This document shows positions 1-13,050 of a stretch of 64,000 nt of DNA, piece after piece; the stretch's first letter is position 1, and each line of letters starts with the position of its first letter. The position numbers were made by a program, and so were the translations under genes. Under the pieces are notes generated by a model. That model was given only the letters and a program-made list of their open reading frames with translations, had not been told where the DNA came from and did not search any database. This DNA is from Thamnaconus septentrionalis (taxonomy: Eukaryota; Chordata; Actinopteri; Tetraodontiformes; Monacanthidae), in contig CM020516.1 of assembly GCA_009823395.1 (NCBI GenBank), positions 6,406,501 through 6,470,500 on the forward strand, written 5' to 3'.

Positions 1-51
1 GTCTAAATGAGACGCTCAGCTCGGCTCAGTTGCAAATGTCCCTTGACTCAG

Positions 52-59
52 GCGCGCGC

Positions 60-94
<35 letters not shown>
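52..94. repeat. (CG)n(GT)n microsatellite
   Basis: A short CG alternation runs straight into about 16 GT units. Such alternating purine-pyrimidine DNA is prone to length change. Confidence 0.95.
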
Positions 95-96
<2 letters not shown>

Positions 97-3000
97 AGTG
101 AAACTGGAAGATGTTGCTGAAGGACGAGGTTCGGCGGGTTTTGCGTGTTGCGTTCACTTGCTCCACGTTTTCTGCTGTGGTTCCTCCTCTGTGGCGGTGC
201 TCTCCGTTACCGGGGAGGTCGGGCCTCTTGACTGAGTAATGTTGCCGCAACAAAAGCCCTGACAGCAGAAGTGTGGGGAGACTGATGAGACCTCCTGCGG
301 ACGTGTTCGCTCCCCTGGCCCTTGGAGCCTCTTCCAACTCCTCCACCTCGGCTTTCCCTTCTCAGCACCTCCGCACCTCCGGGGCTCCGAAGCCTGGAGA
401 CATCTTGGAAGAGAACCCGCGACGTCCTCTGCTGCAAATGCTATGAACTGACTGGCTGACAGTCTGAGTCAAAATCTAAAACATCTTAAAATGAATAAAA
501 AATAAATTAATTAAAAGGAGGAAATCCGTCTCGTTCTGCTGTGATAAATGTAGCCTGATGGGCAGCTGCTGCCAAATAATGTCACTGTCAGTGTCTCAAT
601 CAATGGCATTTTGGATTTGACACAAAACAGTTATGAAACACGAGTAAAATACTTAGAGCCACGTCAAACATATCCAGCATTGACAACGATGTGTTATTTT
701 CTATGGTAATGCCTGTATATTTACAATGAAATAGTTGCACTATTACATCTCTGAAAATATATATTGTTTTGGCATTTATCTGTATGAATCAAACAGTGTG
801 TTTTCCTTATTATCAGTATTATCAGTATTGGAACATATCATGAAATCCATCATGAGTTTGTTTTGGTCTTCTATCAGTGTAAATATCATCAGACTGTTGG
901 GATCTTTCACCATGTGTAGAAACCCGACCCCAGGGTGAAAACACACTCTGCTCTGTGCGCTCGACGCTGCAGATGCTGACGTTCTTTTTTCCTGATGTGA
1001 CTCAACAGCACCAACTTTCTCTCTCTGCTTCCCCGGCATGAAGCCGTTGGCCTCTCGTGGTTGCCAAACGACACGTCACGGGGGCCGCGGGATCGGACGC
1101 ACGCAGGCGGCCCGGGAGGAGCGTCTGGCTGTGACGGGGCGTGTGACATGATACTCAATAATCCGACGCCATGACAACCCCGGCAGCAATGCTGTCGATT
1201 TGACAGTGGCAGAGAGTCCGAGGTGCTGGCGGGAGGCGGCAGCGAGTGCGTCGCTGAGTGAGTGCAGCAACCAGCTTCCTTTTTCTTTTTTTTGACTCGT
1301 TCCAGCATCAAAGGCCTCCGTGTGAAGTCGACCATTTCACACAGGCAGTGGAGTAGAAGCTTAGTCTGAGTACACTAAAGCAAAACAGGTGATACATTCC
1401 GACTCTGCAGCAGTGGTTTGACACAGAGACAGTGTGAGGACAGGAAATTGGCAAGATAAGAGCATTCTTTTAAAGTGCCATATGAAGAAATCAGAAGTAT
1501 AGTCTTCTGTCAGATAGATAGCATTGTGGAAGTGATGAGTTCACTGTCTTTTTTCATCTTTTTTGCAAAGTTCTGTACACAAAATATCAACATCCTATCA
1601 CCATCATAGAATAAATGTAAAAAAAATCAATAAATAAAAGAGTAAATTAAATTGTTCCTTTAATGGACTGGTGGCATCTAAATATGATTTTGACCAAGTT
1701 CAGTTCATCCTTGTGCCGACTACATGAAGGTGTTTTGGCAGGTGGAAGCCAAAAAATGAGTGCATTTTAAATAAACATGTTTTAAAGAGAAAAGATTCCA
1801 ATCAGAAGCAGTTCATACATATTTATAATTAAAAAGCGTGAGAAGGCAACATAGAGATAAATATAATTTTAACGATTTTCCTTGTTATGGAAAAACTATG
1901 ATATTTTTTATGGTAGTGCAGAATTTTTGAAAGCGGATAAACATATTTAAATATAAAGTATATTTACATCCAGTCGTGGTGGTGTTGAAATTATTCATCC
2001 ATGAGCAAAGAACTGGCGTCAAATTTGTCATGTCAAATTAAAAGTCATTATTTTGAGGGAAATAAATGAAAGTTGTCCTGCTGCCACTGTACCAACACAT
2101 TTGAGGATGAAATGCTAATGTTTGTTCATTTATCAATCTGATTGATGTCGCATGCAGTTTTGTAAATGATATTTATTGATTCGTATTGTTCGGGGCAAAG
2201 CAACGTCGTTATTTAAAGTAACTCATAAATATGAACATGCAGATTAGGAACATATATGTGTGAAAGTAACATTTAAGAGTGAATTAAAGGCAAATATATA
2301 CTTGAGATTATACTTTTAAAAGGATGTTTCCATTTGTTTAACAATCTGCGATGCTCTTAAGACACACAGACCAAACGGAGCTTCCAATGCGTTTTATTAC
2401 CACTTAAAGTGAACACACAGCAGGAGAAACAAAGAATATTGACACGAGCCTGGGGATGCTGGAGAGGCTGTGAGAAAACCTTCTACTTGGTTAAGACTAC
2501 CACCGTGTGGCAGCGGGGAGAAGACACCAACAACCTGTTGCTCCGCAAGAGCAGAGCATTATTTTCGTAAATAACACACATAGCGACCAGTTCGTTTGAA
2601 AAACTAAAAAGGCTGAAAATATCTCTGTATCTCTGGGAGAAATGCATTCAACAACAAATTGGATATTCTCAAAATGCAAAAGGAAAGGTTTTCTGTAACC
2701 GACTAATCAACTTTTTTTTTTTTTTTTTTTTACTCAAAATTCAAATTCAAATTCAAATCTTTCAATTTAATCTGTATTTTTTCTTTTTTCTTTTATACAT
2801 TTCCACAGGTCGAACTGTAGATTTCCTTTGACAATTGATGTGCTTATCATTCTGGACAGTAGAGGGAGCAATAATCTAACGATTATTTTAGACTTTGGCC
2901 TGCCTAAATATATATGCGCAGTAGTTTTGGAGGCTCCTTTAATGGCCTGAACATGCGGTCAAACATGACAAAAACTCAAACATTTGAGTTGAATTGTGTA

Positions 3001-3118
3001 AACATGAAGCCAAAGCAAACAAGATGTGACTGATGACTGACAATAAAGAGCTGTCACTCAGGGAGCTACCTCCCTCTGTCTCGCTCACACACACACACGT
3101 CTAGAGGGCTTGAACTTG

Positions 3119-3140
3119 GGTGTGTGTGTGTGTGTGTACA

Positions 3141-3182
<42 letters not shown>
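3119..3182. repeat. Interrupted (GT)n microsatellite
   Basis: Two GT blocks are separated by a few bases (about 3119-3137 and 3144-3182). The poly-Cys/Val and poly-His/Thr open frames over it are artefacts of the repeat. Confidence 0.95.
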
Positions 3183-3184
<2 letters not shown>

Positions 3185-4409
3185 CGGTGTATGCCACTGT
3201 TCTGCGACCCACTCTCTAAATTTACCGGGCCTTGTCGTCGTGTGTGTCTCTCATATTTCTGCCGGCCAAGGGGAGCAGCTAAGAATAGCAGAGCCCTGAC
3301 ACGGATTAACTCTGCTGCTCGCACTCTCCCCTCACCCTGTTGAGAAACCAATTATTTTTCACCATCGCGGAGGTGTGTTTGGACTCCACCTGGGCTGTAA
3401 CAGAGTGTGGATGAAGGCAGCAGAAAGAGAGGTGAGGCCTCTGAGGAGACTGCACATGCAGTGATCCATCGACCTGGTGTTTCCTGACTTTTCAGTGCTG
3501 TCATTCATACCAGTGACATTCAGCAAGACCTTGATGTGAGCGGAAAACTGCAAAAAAATAATTAGAGCGCATTGACACGGAGCTCCGTGTACGAGTCTGA
3601 ACGCTCAAGAGAAGAGCGCGACTGTTAAATGTCACATCTAATCCCAGAGTGAGGCGGGATCTTCACGCTCACGGTCGGCCCTCGCGTAGCGAGAGTGTGT
3701 TGATCCGTGGTGCTCGACCACGCAGCCAATCACAGCCAGCCAGCTGCAACCAGGCTGGACTAGTGAGCAAGGTCGCTCAGGGTGAGACTCTAAATGCATC
3801 CTTCGCTTCTCCCCTCTGCTGTGTGCAATCCCCTGTTGATGCGTGCGCTGCTTCAAAGTCACAGCAGACTGAAGTCGGAGATGTTTGCTCACCCCAAACA
3901 GCAGCTCGGCCAGGTACCACAACCGGAATGAGCGCCGTGCAAACACAGCTCGCTAGCTAATGCAAATAGACAAAAACACACCTGCTGAGGATGAATGGTT
4001 TAAGGAGTTGTGGTCAAAGTTGTTTCGCTTTAAGGTCAAATTACAGAGACTTCCTTTTCAAAACATGATGACCTCCCAGACAGGATGAATACATCTCCCA
4101 GCTGTCCTTTCATTTAAAGTTTAGTTTTGGAAATATCCTGACAGTGAGGTGTGAGAAATTGTCATTGAGGATTAAAAGAAAAAAAAATCTTTGTATGACA
4201 TGTCTATAGTGAGTTCACTGCAGGGTGTTTTATATAACTTGTACATCCAGAGTTTATGCAGCCTTATGCCATGTACATGTGACTTTCAGATCTCTTCACA
4301 TTGATTAGTTGATAAGTGGTTCAGGTTATTGCTCAGTACAATAATTTATAAAATAATAATACAATCATTTAAAATGTGGCATTTTAAATGATTGGATTTT
4401 ACTCTGTAC

Positions 4410-4490
4410 TTTTAATTTTTATTTTTTGCACTCTGAATTTCGTTCTTCTGAAAGTACAATGACATAAAGGATTTCAATTCAATTCATTTC
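4410..4490 (+). mobile_element. LINE-like 3' tail fragment
   Basis: The stretch has 'ttttgcactctgaatttcg', then 'acaatgacataaagg', then a short 'attcaattcaattc' tandem. This is the layout of the 3' end of fish L2/Rex-type LINEs or SINEs that share their tails. No coding remnant is visible, so it is probably a 5'-truncated copy. The clade is not resolved. Confidence 0.5.
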
Positions 4491-5919
4491 AGTGGACAGC
4501 ATCATCATGTCAGCACAATAAAGTTCAGTGATTAACCTTGGCACAGAACAGAACTGCATTGTCAATGCACATGTGCTAGCATGTTACTGTTATCATCTAG
4601 CTTCTCACCTTGTTGCGCCTCACTGAAGCTATGAGTCTGGCAAAGGACTTGTGTTTTTATCTACCTGTCGATTCAAAATCACTTTACGACCACAGCTATC
4701 AACACACATCTGCTGCATCAATCAGCCACAGCTCATGTCTCCACAGCTGAGTGGAATCAAAAGGCTCGAGCCAAGTTTGACCTTTGAGCTGTGTGTCTCA
4801 GTCAGCGGAGACTTTCCACAATGTCAAAAACATATCATCGGATGTGAACAGCTGTTTAAATAGAAGTTGAAAAGTGGTCCATCAAGGTGAAGAGGTTTAC
4901 TGCTTCCTGTTTGGCTGTCGAGAGCTGTGAAATGTGATTTAGGCAGAGAACACCCTGTCTGCACAGCATGGACGCTTAGTTATCTGGTCAAACACCACAG
5001 GCAGGTCCACTTATCTTTACTGTCCCAATGTAAACAAAGAAAACCATCGACCATAATCTCTTCCCCTGAGGGGAAAGTGTGCTACCATGCCTATTTCAGG
5101 CCACAAGAGGGACAGGAGAGCGGCTGCAAGTGCATGAGCAAAATAAAACTTGACACAACAAGCTAGTCACTTTTCAAACTATCCATAGTACAACAGTAGT
5201 ACTACAGAAGTTTTCCTTTCTGCCTATAAGGGTATAAATATTCCTATGGGCCAGTTCAATAAATTCATAATAAAACCATTTTTGCTGCTATTACCTCAAT
5301 GACTTTCCTGTGGCCGTTGTCATTAAGCCTTTGGGGGATATAAATTGTGGCTTTGCCCTAAATTAAGGTCCCAGGCTCCAGACAGATCAGAATTGAGGAA
5401 ACGTTGACAATTTCCTGGTAGATTTTCGTCTCATATCCTAGGAGCTGAAACAGACATTCTTGACATTAACAAGTCGATGACAAGGTTCTCACAGGTCAAG
5501 ACGACACCAGCCTGCCAGTAAATTCAAAAGTCCATTATTTACTTCTGTTGCTTGCCCCAATTTACAGAATCCTCAGAAAGACAACTGTGTGAGAGGTAAA
5601 GCAATTATCAGTTTTTAGCACGAAGATGAAGCAGAAGGCATTAAGTAGTGGGCTTGAATTGGGGTTTATTTTAATGTAGAGTTTATTGGATAATTGAAAA
5701 TCACAGGAGACCGGGATGAAGAGCACAAAGCCTCACATACTTTCAAAAACGCATTTAGCTTAAACTGAGTTTAAGCTGTGGGGCCTCTGACATTGAATTT
5801 GCTCGAGTAAGCAAATTAGTCTAGACTGTCCCTAATGTGATGATAGAGAGCGATACAGTCAGTCAACTGCTGTAATGAATTTCCAACTTTACAGCGGAAC
5901 TACAAAAAGTCAACTTCAG

Positions 5920-6050
5920 CCGAACCTACAACGTGAGAAGCAAGAAGAGAGAGAGAGAGAGAGAGTAAGAGTAAGCAAGTAAGAGAGACGGGGGAGAGGA
6001 AAACAGCTCCTGTGACGTCAGACGCGTAAAGTGAGTCCAGTCGATCCAAG
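5920..6050 (+). promoter_or_regulatory. Probable atl2 promoter / 5' UTR
   Basis: The DNA just before the atl2 start has a (GA)n tract at 5947-5965, a perfect palindromic cAMP-response element (TGACGTCA) at 6013-6020, and a YY1-like motif (CAAGATGGCGG) at 6047-6057 that overlaps the ATG at 6051. I see no TATA box close by. CRE and start-codon YY1 sites are typical of TATA-less housekeeping promoters. The transcription start is inferred to lie within about 100 bases upstream of the ATG. Confidence 0.5.
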
Positions 6051-9000
6051 ATGGCGGAGGTGAGCGGGCTGAGGAGCAGAAATCACTTCGAGTCCAGCCG
6101 GAGCAGCCGAGTCGCCGACGAAGGTACAAGTCGACTTAAATAGTGTTGTGCCGCCGGGGTACATATGGATATAGGCCGGGCGACGGCAGCCGGCCGGATT
6201 GAACAACTTTTTTGAGTTGTTTTTCTCGGCGAAGTGGCGGAAACTCGTTCCCGTTAGCCAGCCATCTGTTGTCAGTCGAGAGCGCCGCTGCCTGGCTGGC
6301 GGTCGCTTCTCTACTAGTTTTAAAAAATATATATTGCTATTAAACTCGGCTGCGAAGCGATTTCCTCATCCATAAAATACACGTAGAACTTTATGTGTAT
6401 GCTTCACCATCGGTTTAACTGCTTTAATTTCAAATTGTGGTGTGGCTGAGTGGGTCCGTACGGCACCGGTGTGCCCCCAGCAGCTCCGGGGGGGTCGGGG
6501 TGGGGGTCGACACTTTCACCTGGCAGCCGGACCCGCTAGAGACTCGGCCACCGGTCACCAGCGGGTCGCTCGATGCTCTGCCCGTTCGCCCCGCACGCTC
6601 ATGGAACGGCCACCGTCTGCCGCCCGCTTGAACTTTGAAACAGTCCGCCTTTCACGCTCGTTTCCTGTCGCGGCGCCAGAGCTCAGCCATGCTGTACACA
6701 AGAACCACGTTTTAATCTCCTGAAGCCGATTCTCCTGATTCGGATGTTTTATTTTCGTGCCCAAGTTTGTCCGCAGACGTAACATTGGCGCAGCATTTGT
6801 TATCTAGGAGCAACAAAGCCGATTGTGTTGTTGACATTTGAAAAGTAATTTTCCTACGATTGTGTTGATAAAGTTCAATTCAATCTTCTTTTTTTTTTTA
6901 TCAGTAGTCGTTCGATTTTGTTGTGTACACAGCACTTGTAATTGTAATAAATTATCAATTGATCGATAATTAGGGTCTGACTTTTGCATGATGGGGCAAG
7001 GTGTTGTTCCAGTGTACTCTTGCACATCTCAGTTTGCTAAAGGTAATTTAATTTTAACCTTGTTCCTCCCGCATACTCTATGTTTGTTGTTGCTCTACAA
7101 AAAAAAAAGAAAAACAAACCTTCAAAAGCTGGCAAGGCTCATTGGCTGGAACAACATGGTCAGGTTGTCCTTATCTCCATAACCCTGTGTTTACACTACC
7201 ATCCAAGCTGGCCCTACACTAGACAGACTTTCATAATCTGCAGCTTTTCTCAGGCTGCACTTTGTCCTTGCAGATATTTCCCATTGGCCGTTGAGTCGCT
7301 CTTGAACGTTTGAGACTCTCCTCCCCTCCCCTTCACCATTGACTCTTGTCCAGCTGGGCCGTGTCTGTTGGCACCAGCAGCATCCAGGCCAGTCAGTGCA
7401 CCTGCATCTTAATGGGCGGCAGGAGCCTTTCTGCCCTCTGGGAACTGTTGCTGGGTTTCCATCACCCTTAGAATTGCACAAAACCTAAATATCGCAATAT
7501 AAAACTGGTCATAGAAACGCCTAAAATTGGAAAAATCTCTCAAATATGGCTAAAAGGGTTTTGACGCTCTTGTGAGGTGTTTTTTCAGATGTGTCGGTTT
7601 AGAGGTATATCGCAAAAGTGTCATGGAAACGCTTTTGTCGCATTTACACGTCAGCGGACGTGACGTACGGGGTCATGTGACCAGTTTGCTTCAACTGAAA
7701 ATGGTGCGTATTGTGCATTTCTCCAGCACCAATAAAAACATCTTAGTCAAACCCTGTTGGAGTACAATTGGATCTGACTAATTTTACAGTTGGCGTGTCC
7801 GTCTTGCGTGACTCATCTCGGCAATGTGAAAGGTGCTCATTCCCACGCTAGATCTCCTCCAGAAGCCAGGGAGATTAAGTCTCTATTCTTTCAGTGTGGG
7901 CCAGCCTGCCAGGTTCATGTGGACCATTTTTCAGATTTAGTGCAGGAGTCCAGGGAGTAGAGCGCTGATCTGGGACACAGTGCCGATGAGATATAGGCTA
8001 GACACACTTTTAGCCAGTGAGATTTGAGGATAAGCTCTCATTTAAAATAAATTCATCATAGTTTTTTTATTTTATTTTCATACTTTATACTTGATATAAA
8101 CTTGCCTCCTCCTGTGTTGTTGCGCAGGCAGCAGAAGACATAGGGTGTTAAACAACTGCCCAGTGCCATAAGATAAGCATCAATGCTGCTAATTTTAGTT
8201 CTGCCCTCATTTTCTACACGCTGAGGAGTTGAACATTGCATTAGCCAGTTTATCACCAGCGCTAGAGGTGCCTGTCAGCATGTTTTTCCCGGTTCCCCTA
8301 TTTCGCATTTTTATCCCTGCTCATTTTGTCCCCCGTCACACACACATTCTCCCCGAGACGGCCGTACGGATTCCTGGCGGTCCAGGCAGAATGGCGTCTT
8401 TGTCCGGGTCCCCTGCACGCTGTGGTGTCCGTGCCACCACATCCAGGCCGAGTGCTGCATGGGAAATTGTGCGGAACCTGCGCTGCCGCAGATTAAAGAA
8501 ATGTGCAGGGCTAATTTGGGTGCAGAGCAAATTTGCTGAGTTTAGCTGCAGCACAAACACAAATATAACAAAACTGTCATATACATACATATACAACTGG
8601 TATCGCCACGTATTCTACAAGTACAAGTAGAGTAGTCAACTCTGGAATCGATATCTGATACTGGGATCGTAGGTGCATCCCTACTAAAAACTACAAATCT
8701 TCTGAAGAAGGACAAGCATATTTAGCCTTCTGTTTACTGCCTGGGGCCTCTGTAGTAGATTACAATGATATATAAAAGGCTGTAAAACAGTCATTACACA
8801 GTACTGAGAAAACGCTTTGTGCAAATGAGGGCATGCTAGTCAAGCTGTAATCAGAGTGATTTGTTGGGTCCCGTCCGTTTGCCTAAATTTGTCTGTGGTG
8901 AGAGGCGGCGGCGGCGGCGGCAGGTCAGTGGTTGAATGTCTCATCACTGGAGTATTTGAATGAGAAATGCTCCACGCCTGCAGTTTTACCTGTTCAGCGC

Positions 9001-12000
9001 TGGTGCACTGCCAAGGTATCGGAGACTTTCACAGATACTTCAGTGCCTGCCTGTACAAATGCACCATAGACGTCAGCAACATTCTTGCTGTAATTGTCGC
9101 GTGTGCTGAGTTGGTGTTGATGGTAAAATGCGTTTAGTGGACAATGAGGCTCTTTGCACCGCAGATGTATCAGAGCAAAAACAGACTGAAAAACAGTTTC
9201 TTCCCAAGAGCCAGTGTAAAAAATGTTCAATTAATTGTGACTCATTTAATTGAATCTATTAAATTCTTAATTGACGATTAATCGGTAATCCATTAACATC
9301 CCTAATAGAGAGTTTTTGCACTTTTTTAAAACAGTATTTTTCTCTTTAAAATTGTCTGAGCTTTTCAATTTCGTTATACATTGCATGATGACAATAAAGG
9401 CCATTCTGGTTCTGGTTCTGACACATCCTGTCTGTAACCCAGCCTGGCCAGACCTGGGACACCAACCCACTTCTTGTTACGTTACTGTTGTCTGCACATT
9501 GTTTTCTCTCTGCACTCACCTGTATTGTCCCATGTCATCCATCTGGGATGCCGTCACCTAACAGTGTAATACTATACACCCCACTTTTTTTTTTTGTTTT
9601 AGGGTCAAGTGTAGTGGAAGATGTGCCGATTTCTCTCAAGAAGACGACGCCTCCCTTAGCCCCGCCAGAGGACTTTGGGGACGACTTGCTGCTGGGAAAC
9701 ACGGCGGCGTCAAACCCGGACAACAATGCCAGCCTCACCTCCACACCGGAGGAGGAGACCGTGGAAGAAACGGTAAAACATTTCTCTCTTTTCCTGTTGC
9801 GTGTTTTGTGTATTTGACCACTATTTCATCCGGCTCTAACAGGTTTATGTTTTTTGGTTTTTTTTTGAACTGATGCGTTCAGACCCCGTTAGAGGAAGAG
9901 AAGGCCCGGCCCGTCCAGATCGTCCTGGCCAATGAGGACGAGCACAGTTTTGAGCTGGACGCTGCGGCGCTGGAGAAGATCCTGCTGCAGGAGCACGTCA
10001 AGGACCTCAACGTGGTGGTGGTGTCCGTGGCCGGGGCCTTCCGCAAGGGCAAGTCCTTCCTGCTGGACTTCATGCTGCGCTACATGCACAGTCAGGTGAG
10101 GCCAACCAGGGTTGCCCTTCATATCCCATAATAATTGAACACCCATCTTTGGTCTCGCAAGTCTTCAGTTAAGTCAGTTAAGCCCAGAATTGCACATAAG
10201 GTTAACAGTTGCCAAATTATTATTTTATAGTGTTTATAGGTCATATTTCTCGCACCTGCGCCCACAAAGCACATGCGCACATTCCTGAGCAACAGCTGTG
10301 CGTCTTGCTGCGACTTGAGACTCAACATGTGGTCCTGAAGACCCTCCAGTGGCAGCTGGGCACACGCAAATGTCCCGGGTCACTTTCCACACGCACATTT
10401 CCTCCTTTGTGCCGACACACACTCGATTACACGCACGCACGCAAAAGGGAAGACGGCGAGGAAGGCCGGAATTCAACTCGCAGCTGTCCGTCGGCATGGA
10501 CTGCTGTGTTGCAGCCGGTCCAATCAGATATGTTCAGAAATGTGACCGGGTTGTCGCGACGCTTTGTCTTGCAAATGAAGCAATTTGATTTTGCGGCTCT
10601 TGTTTCCTGTCTGTGGTAAAGATTAGAGATGCAACGATACCGGGGTTGAGTACTCTACTGGTACAACATGCCGATACAACAACACCAATACCAGTTGTAT
10701 GCATTTGTATGTATATAATAATTTTGTGGAATGAATTGATGATTTGCATCCCTAAATCAAAGTAATTCTATAATGTGTAATGGCCTTGTCAACAACTCAG
10801 TACCGGTAAGTACCAAAATGCCAGGTACTACTTACCTGTAAAAAAAAGTGTATTGGTGCTATCAGTGCATCCCCAGTAACAATGGTCTCTTCACTTTGAA
10901 GAGCGGAATGGCGATGACGGTGAAACTAAACGTGGTTGTTGACCTGTTTTGCGGCAGGGCGAGACTTGGATGGGCGGAGACGACGAGCCCCTGACGGGCT
11001 TCACCTGGAGGGGCGGCTGCGAGCGGGAGACCACGGGGATCCAGATCTGGAGCGACGTCTTTGTGGTGGACAAGCCCGACGGCAGCAAGGTGGGCGCTCG
11101 GTCCACCAATCGCCTCTCATTGTTTCTTTCACGGCCGCGTTTCCTCGCTGCAGCAGTTGATGAGCGAGGTGCATCTTCCTCCCTGGCCACAGGTCGCTGT
11201 GCTGCTGGTGGACACCCAGGGGGCCTTTGACAGCCAGTCCACCATCAAGGACTGTGCCACCGTGTTCGCCCTCAGCACCATGACCAGCTCTGTGCAGGTT
11301 ATTATTACCATTATTTATCTTCCTTGTATTTCATCTTGTTTTTCGCTCCTTCTCTTATCTTATTAATGACAGAAGGGAAGGATAAATAAGGTCAGGTTTC
11401 AGCCTAACCCTAACAGTTTTGCTGCTGTTGTCCTTCACTTTCAGGTGTACAATCTCTCCCAGAACATCCAAGAGGATGACCTGCAGCATCTGCAGGTTGG
11501 TGACTTTATTTTCTGTTGTTTTTTTTGCTTTGTTTTTTTTTTTGTTGCAGGAAATGGCAGCACAAAAATCCCCCATCAGTAATTCCTCAACTGATCTGAC
11601 TGTGATTTCTCTCATGCGAAGCTTTTCACGGAATACGGCCGACTGGCGATGGAGGAAATCTACCTGAAGCCTTTCCAGGTAGAGTTTGGCTGTTGACGGC
11701 TGTGTGAACTTGTCTGAATCTGTATTTTCTCATAGTCTTCATTGAGTTAACGCCAACTGATAATAGGTTATGAGACAAATTCAGTGACAACAGTGATTAT
11801 ACAGCTGGGATAATCTAGCCACATTTTCAGAGTCTCGGCTTTAAAGGTCCAGCGTGTAAAATATGGCTTGACTTATGATTTTTATATTGGTAAAAGCTGA
11901 ACATGCAGCCCATAAATACATCTGACAGTGAATTAAATATGAAATGTGCTGTCAGGCAGGCTTCCTTAAATACTGGGCCTCCTTAAAAATTTTACACACT

Positions 12001-13016
12001 GGAGCTTTAATTGTTCAGTCCTTGTGTTTCAGTCGCTGATGTTCCTGATCCGCGACTGGAGTTACCCCTACGAACACAACTACGGCCTGCAAGGAGGCAA
12101 CAACTTCCTGGAGAAACGACTGCAGGTGGAAATTCTGCTTTTCTTCCCCGCGATTCTTCACACGTTGTCGGCGCCGCCGCCGCAGCTCGCCTTCGCTCTC
12201 ACTTCACTTTTTTTCATTCCGAAAGCGCAGGCGTGCTCAACGTCACCGTCTGTCAAAAAGTCGACGTGTGCAAATTTGCTCGGCGGTTGGTTGCGTTTAC
12301 TGCGTTCCCGTTTTAATCGAGTGACGCTCGTCCGCCCGGCGACAGGTGAAGCAGAACCAGCACGAGGAGCTGCAGAACGTGAGGAAGCACATCCACTCCT
12401 GCTTCTCCAACATTGGCTGCTTCCTGCTGCCACACCCGGGCCTCAAGGTGTCCACCAACCCCTACTTTGACGGCAGGCTGAAAGGTGAGAACGTTCAAAG
12501 ATTCAAGCTTTATATTTTAGATGATCCAGAATAGCCACCCTTCATAGAATATATATATATATATATATAGAACATAACATATTTAGGTATTTAACATTTT
12601 TTTCTTTTGCCACATTAATCCACATATCTTGGTCGTCTATTTGATGTCTTCAGTGTGTATCTACAGTGTAGAAAGTAGGAAAGATAAAGAAGAAACAGGG
12701 GCGTCCAAACTGGACTGGTAGTGTGTGTATGAATGTAAAAATATCCGCCGAGCAGGACGCTCACGGCAGGGTGTGTTGGTTTGTGTGTCTCACTCAGACA
12801 TCGACGGCGATTTCAAGAGGGAGCTGGCCGAGCTGGTGCCCCTCCTCCTGGCCCCCCACCGGCTGGTGGAGAAGGAGATCGGCGGCAGCAAAGTCACCTG
12901 CAGAGACCTGCTGGAGTACTTCAAGGTTCTGTGTTCCCATCTGTTTTGACCTTGTTTCTGTAACGGGTCTTTGAGAACTTCAAAAAGCGCTCCATAGATG
13001 AAATGTATCCTCATCC

Positions 13017-13050
<34 letters not shown>

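Larger units (their letters stand above)
1..5900. other. Gene-free region upstream of atl2
   Basis: I find no exon series, recognisable domain or RNA gene here. Open frames are short and lack recognisable protein. The contents are AT-rich DNA, simple repeats at 52-94 and 3119-3182, a T-run at 2712-2731, a LINE-like 3' tail at about 4410-4490, and a GC-richer patch at about 1040-1260 of unknown role. The 3' UTR of a gene to the left or distal regulatory elements could lie here, but nothing in the sequence proves it. Confidence 0.6.
6124..9602 (+). other. atl2 intron 1 (contents)
   Basis: This 3.5-kb first intron contains no second gene. It starts with about 500 bases of GC-rich, CpG-containing DNA (to about 6700) continuous with the promoter. 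It then holds a dispersed repeat at about 7452-7690, a MITE end at about 8644-8688, a (GGC)n run at 8903-8922, and a LINE 3' region interrupted by a MITE at about 9060-9425. Confidence 0.6.

Noticed and set aside
3085..3351. Open frames of poly-Cys/Val and poly-His/Thr
   Set aside because: They are translations of a (GT)n microsatellite. The same applies to frames over 19229-19489, 21122-21506, 48337-48784, 51613-51930 and 59596-59971.
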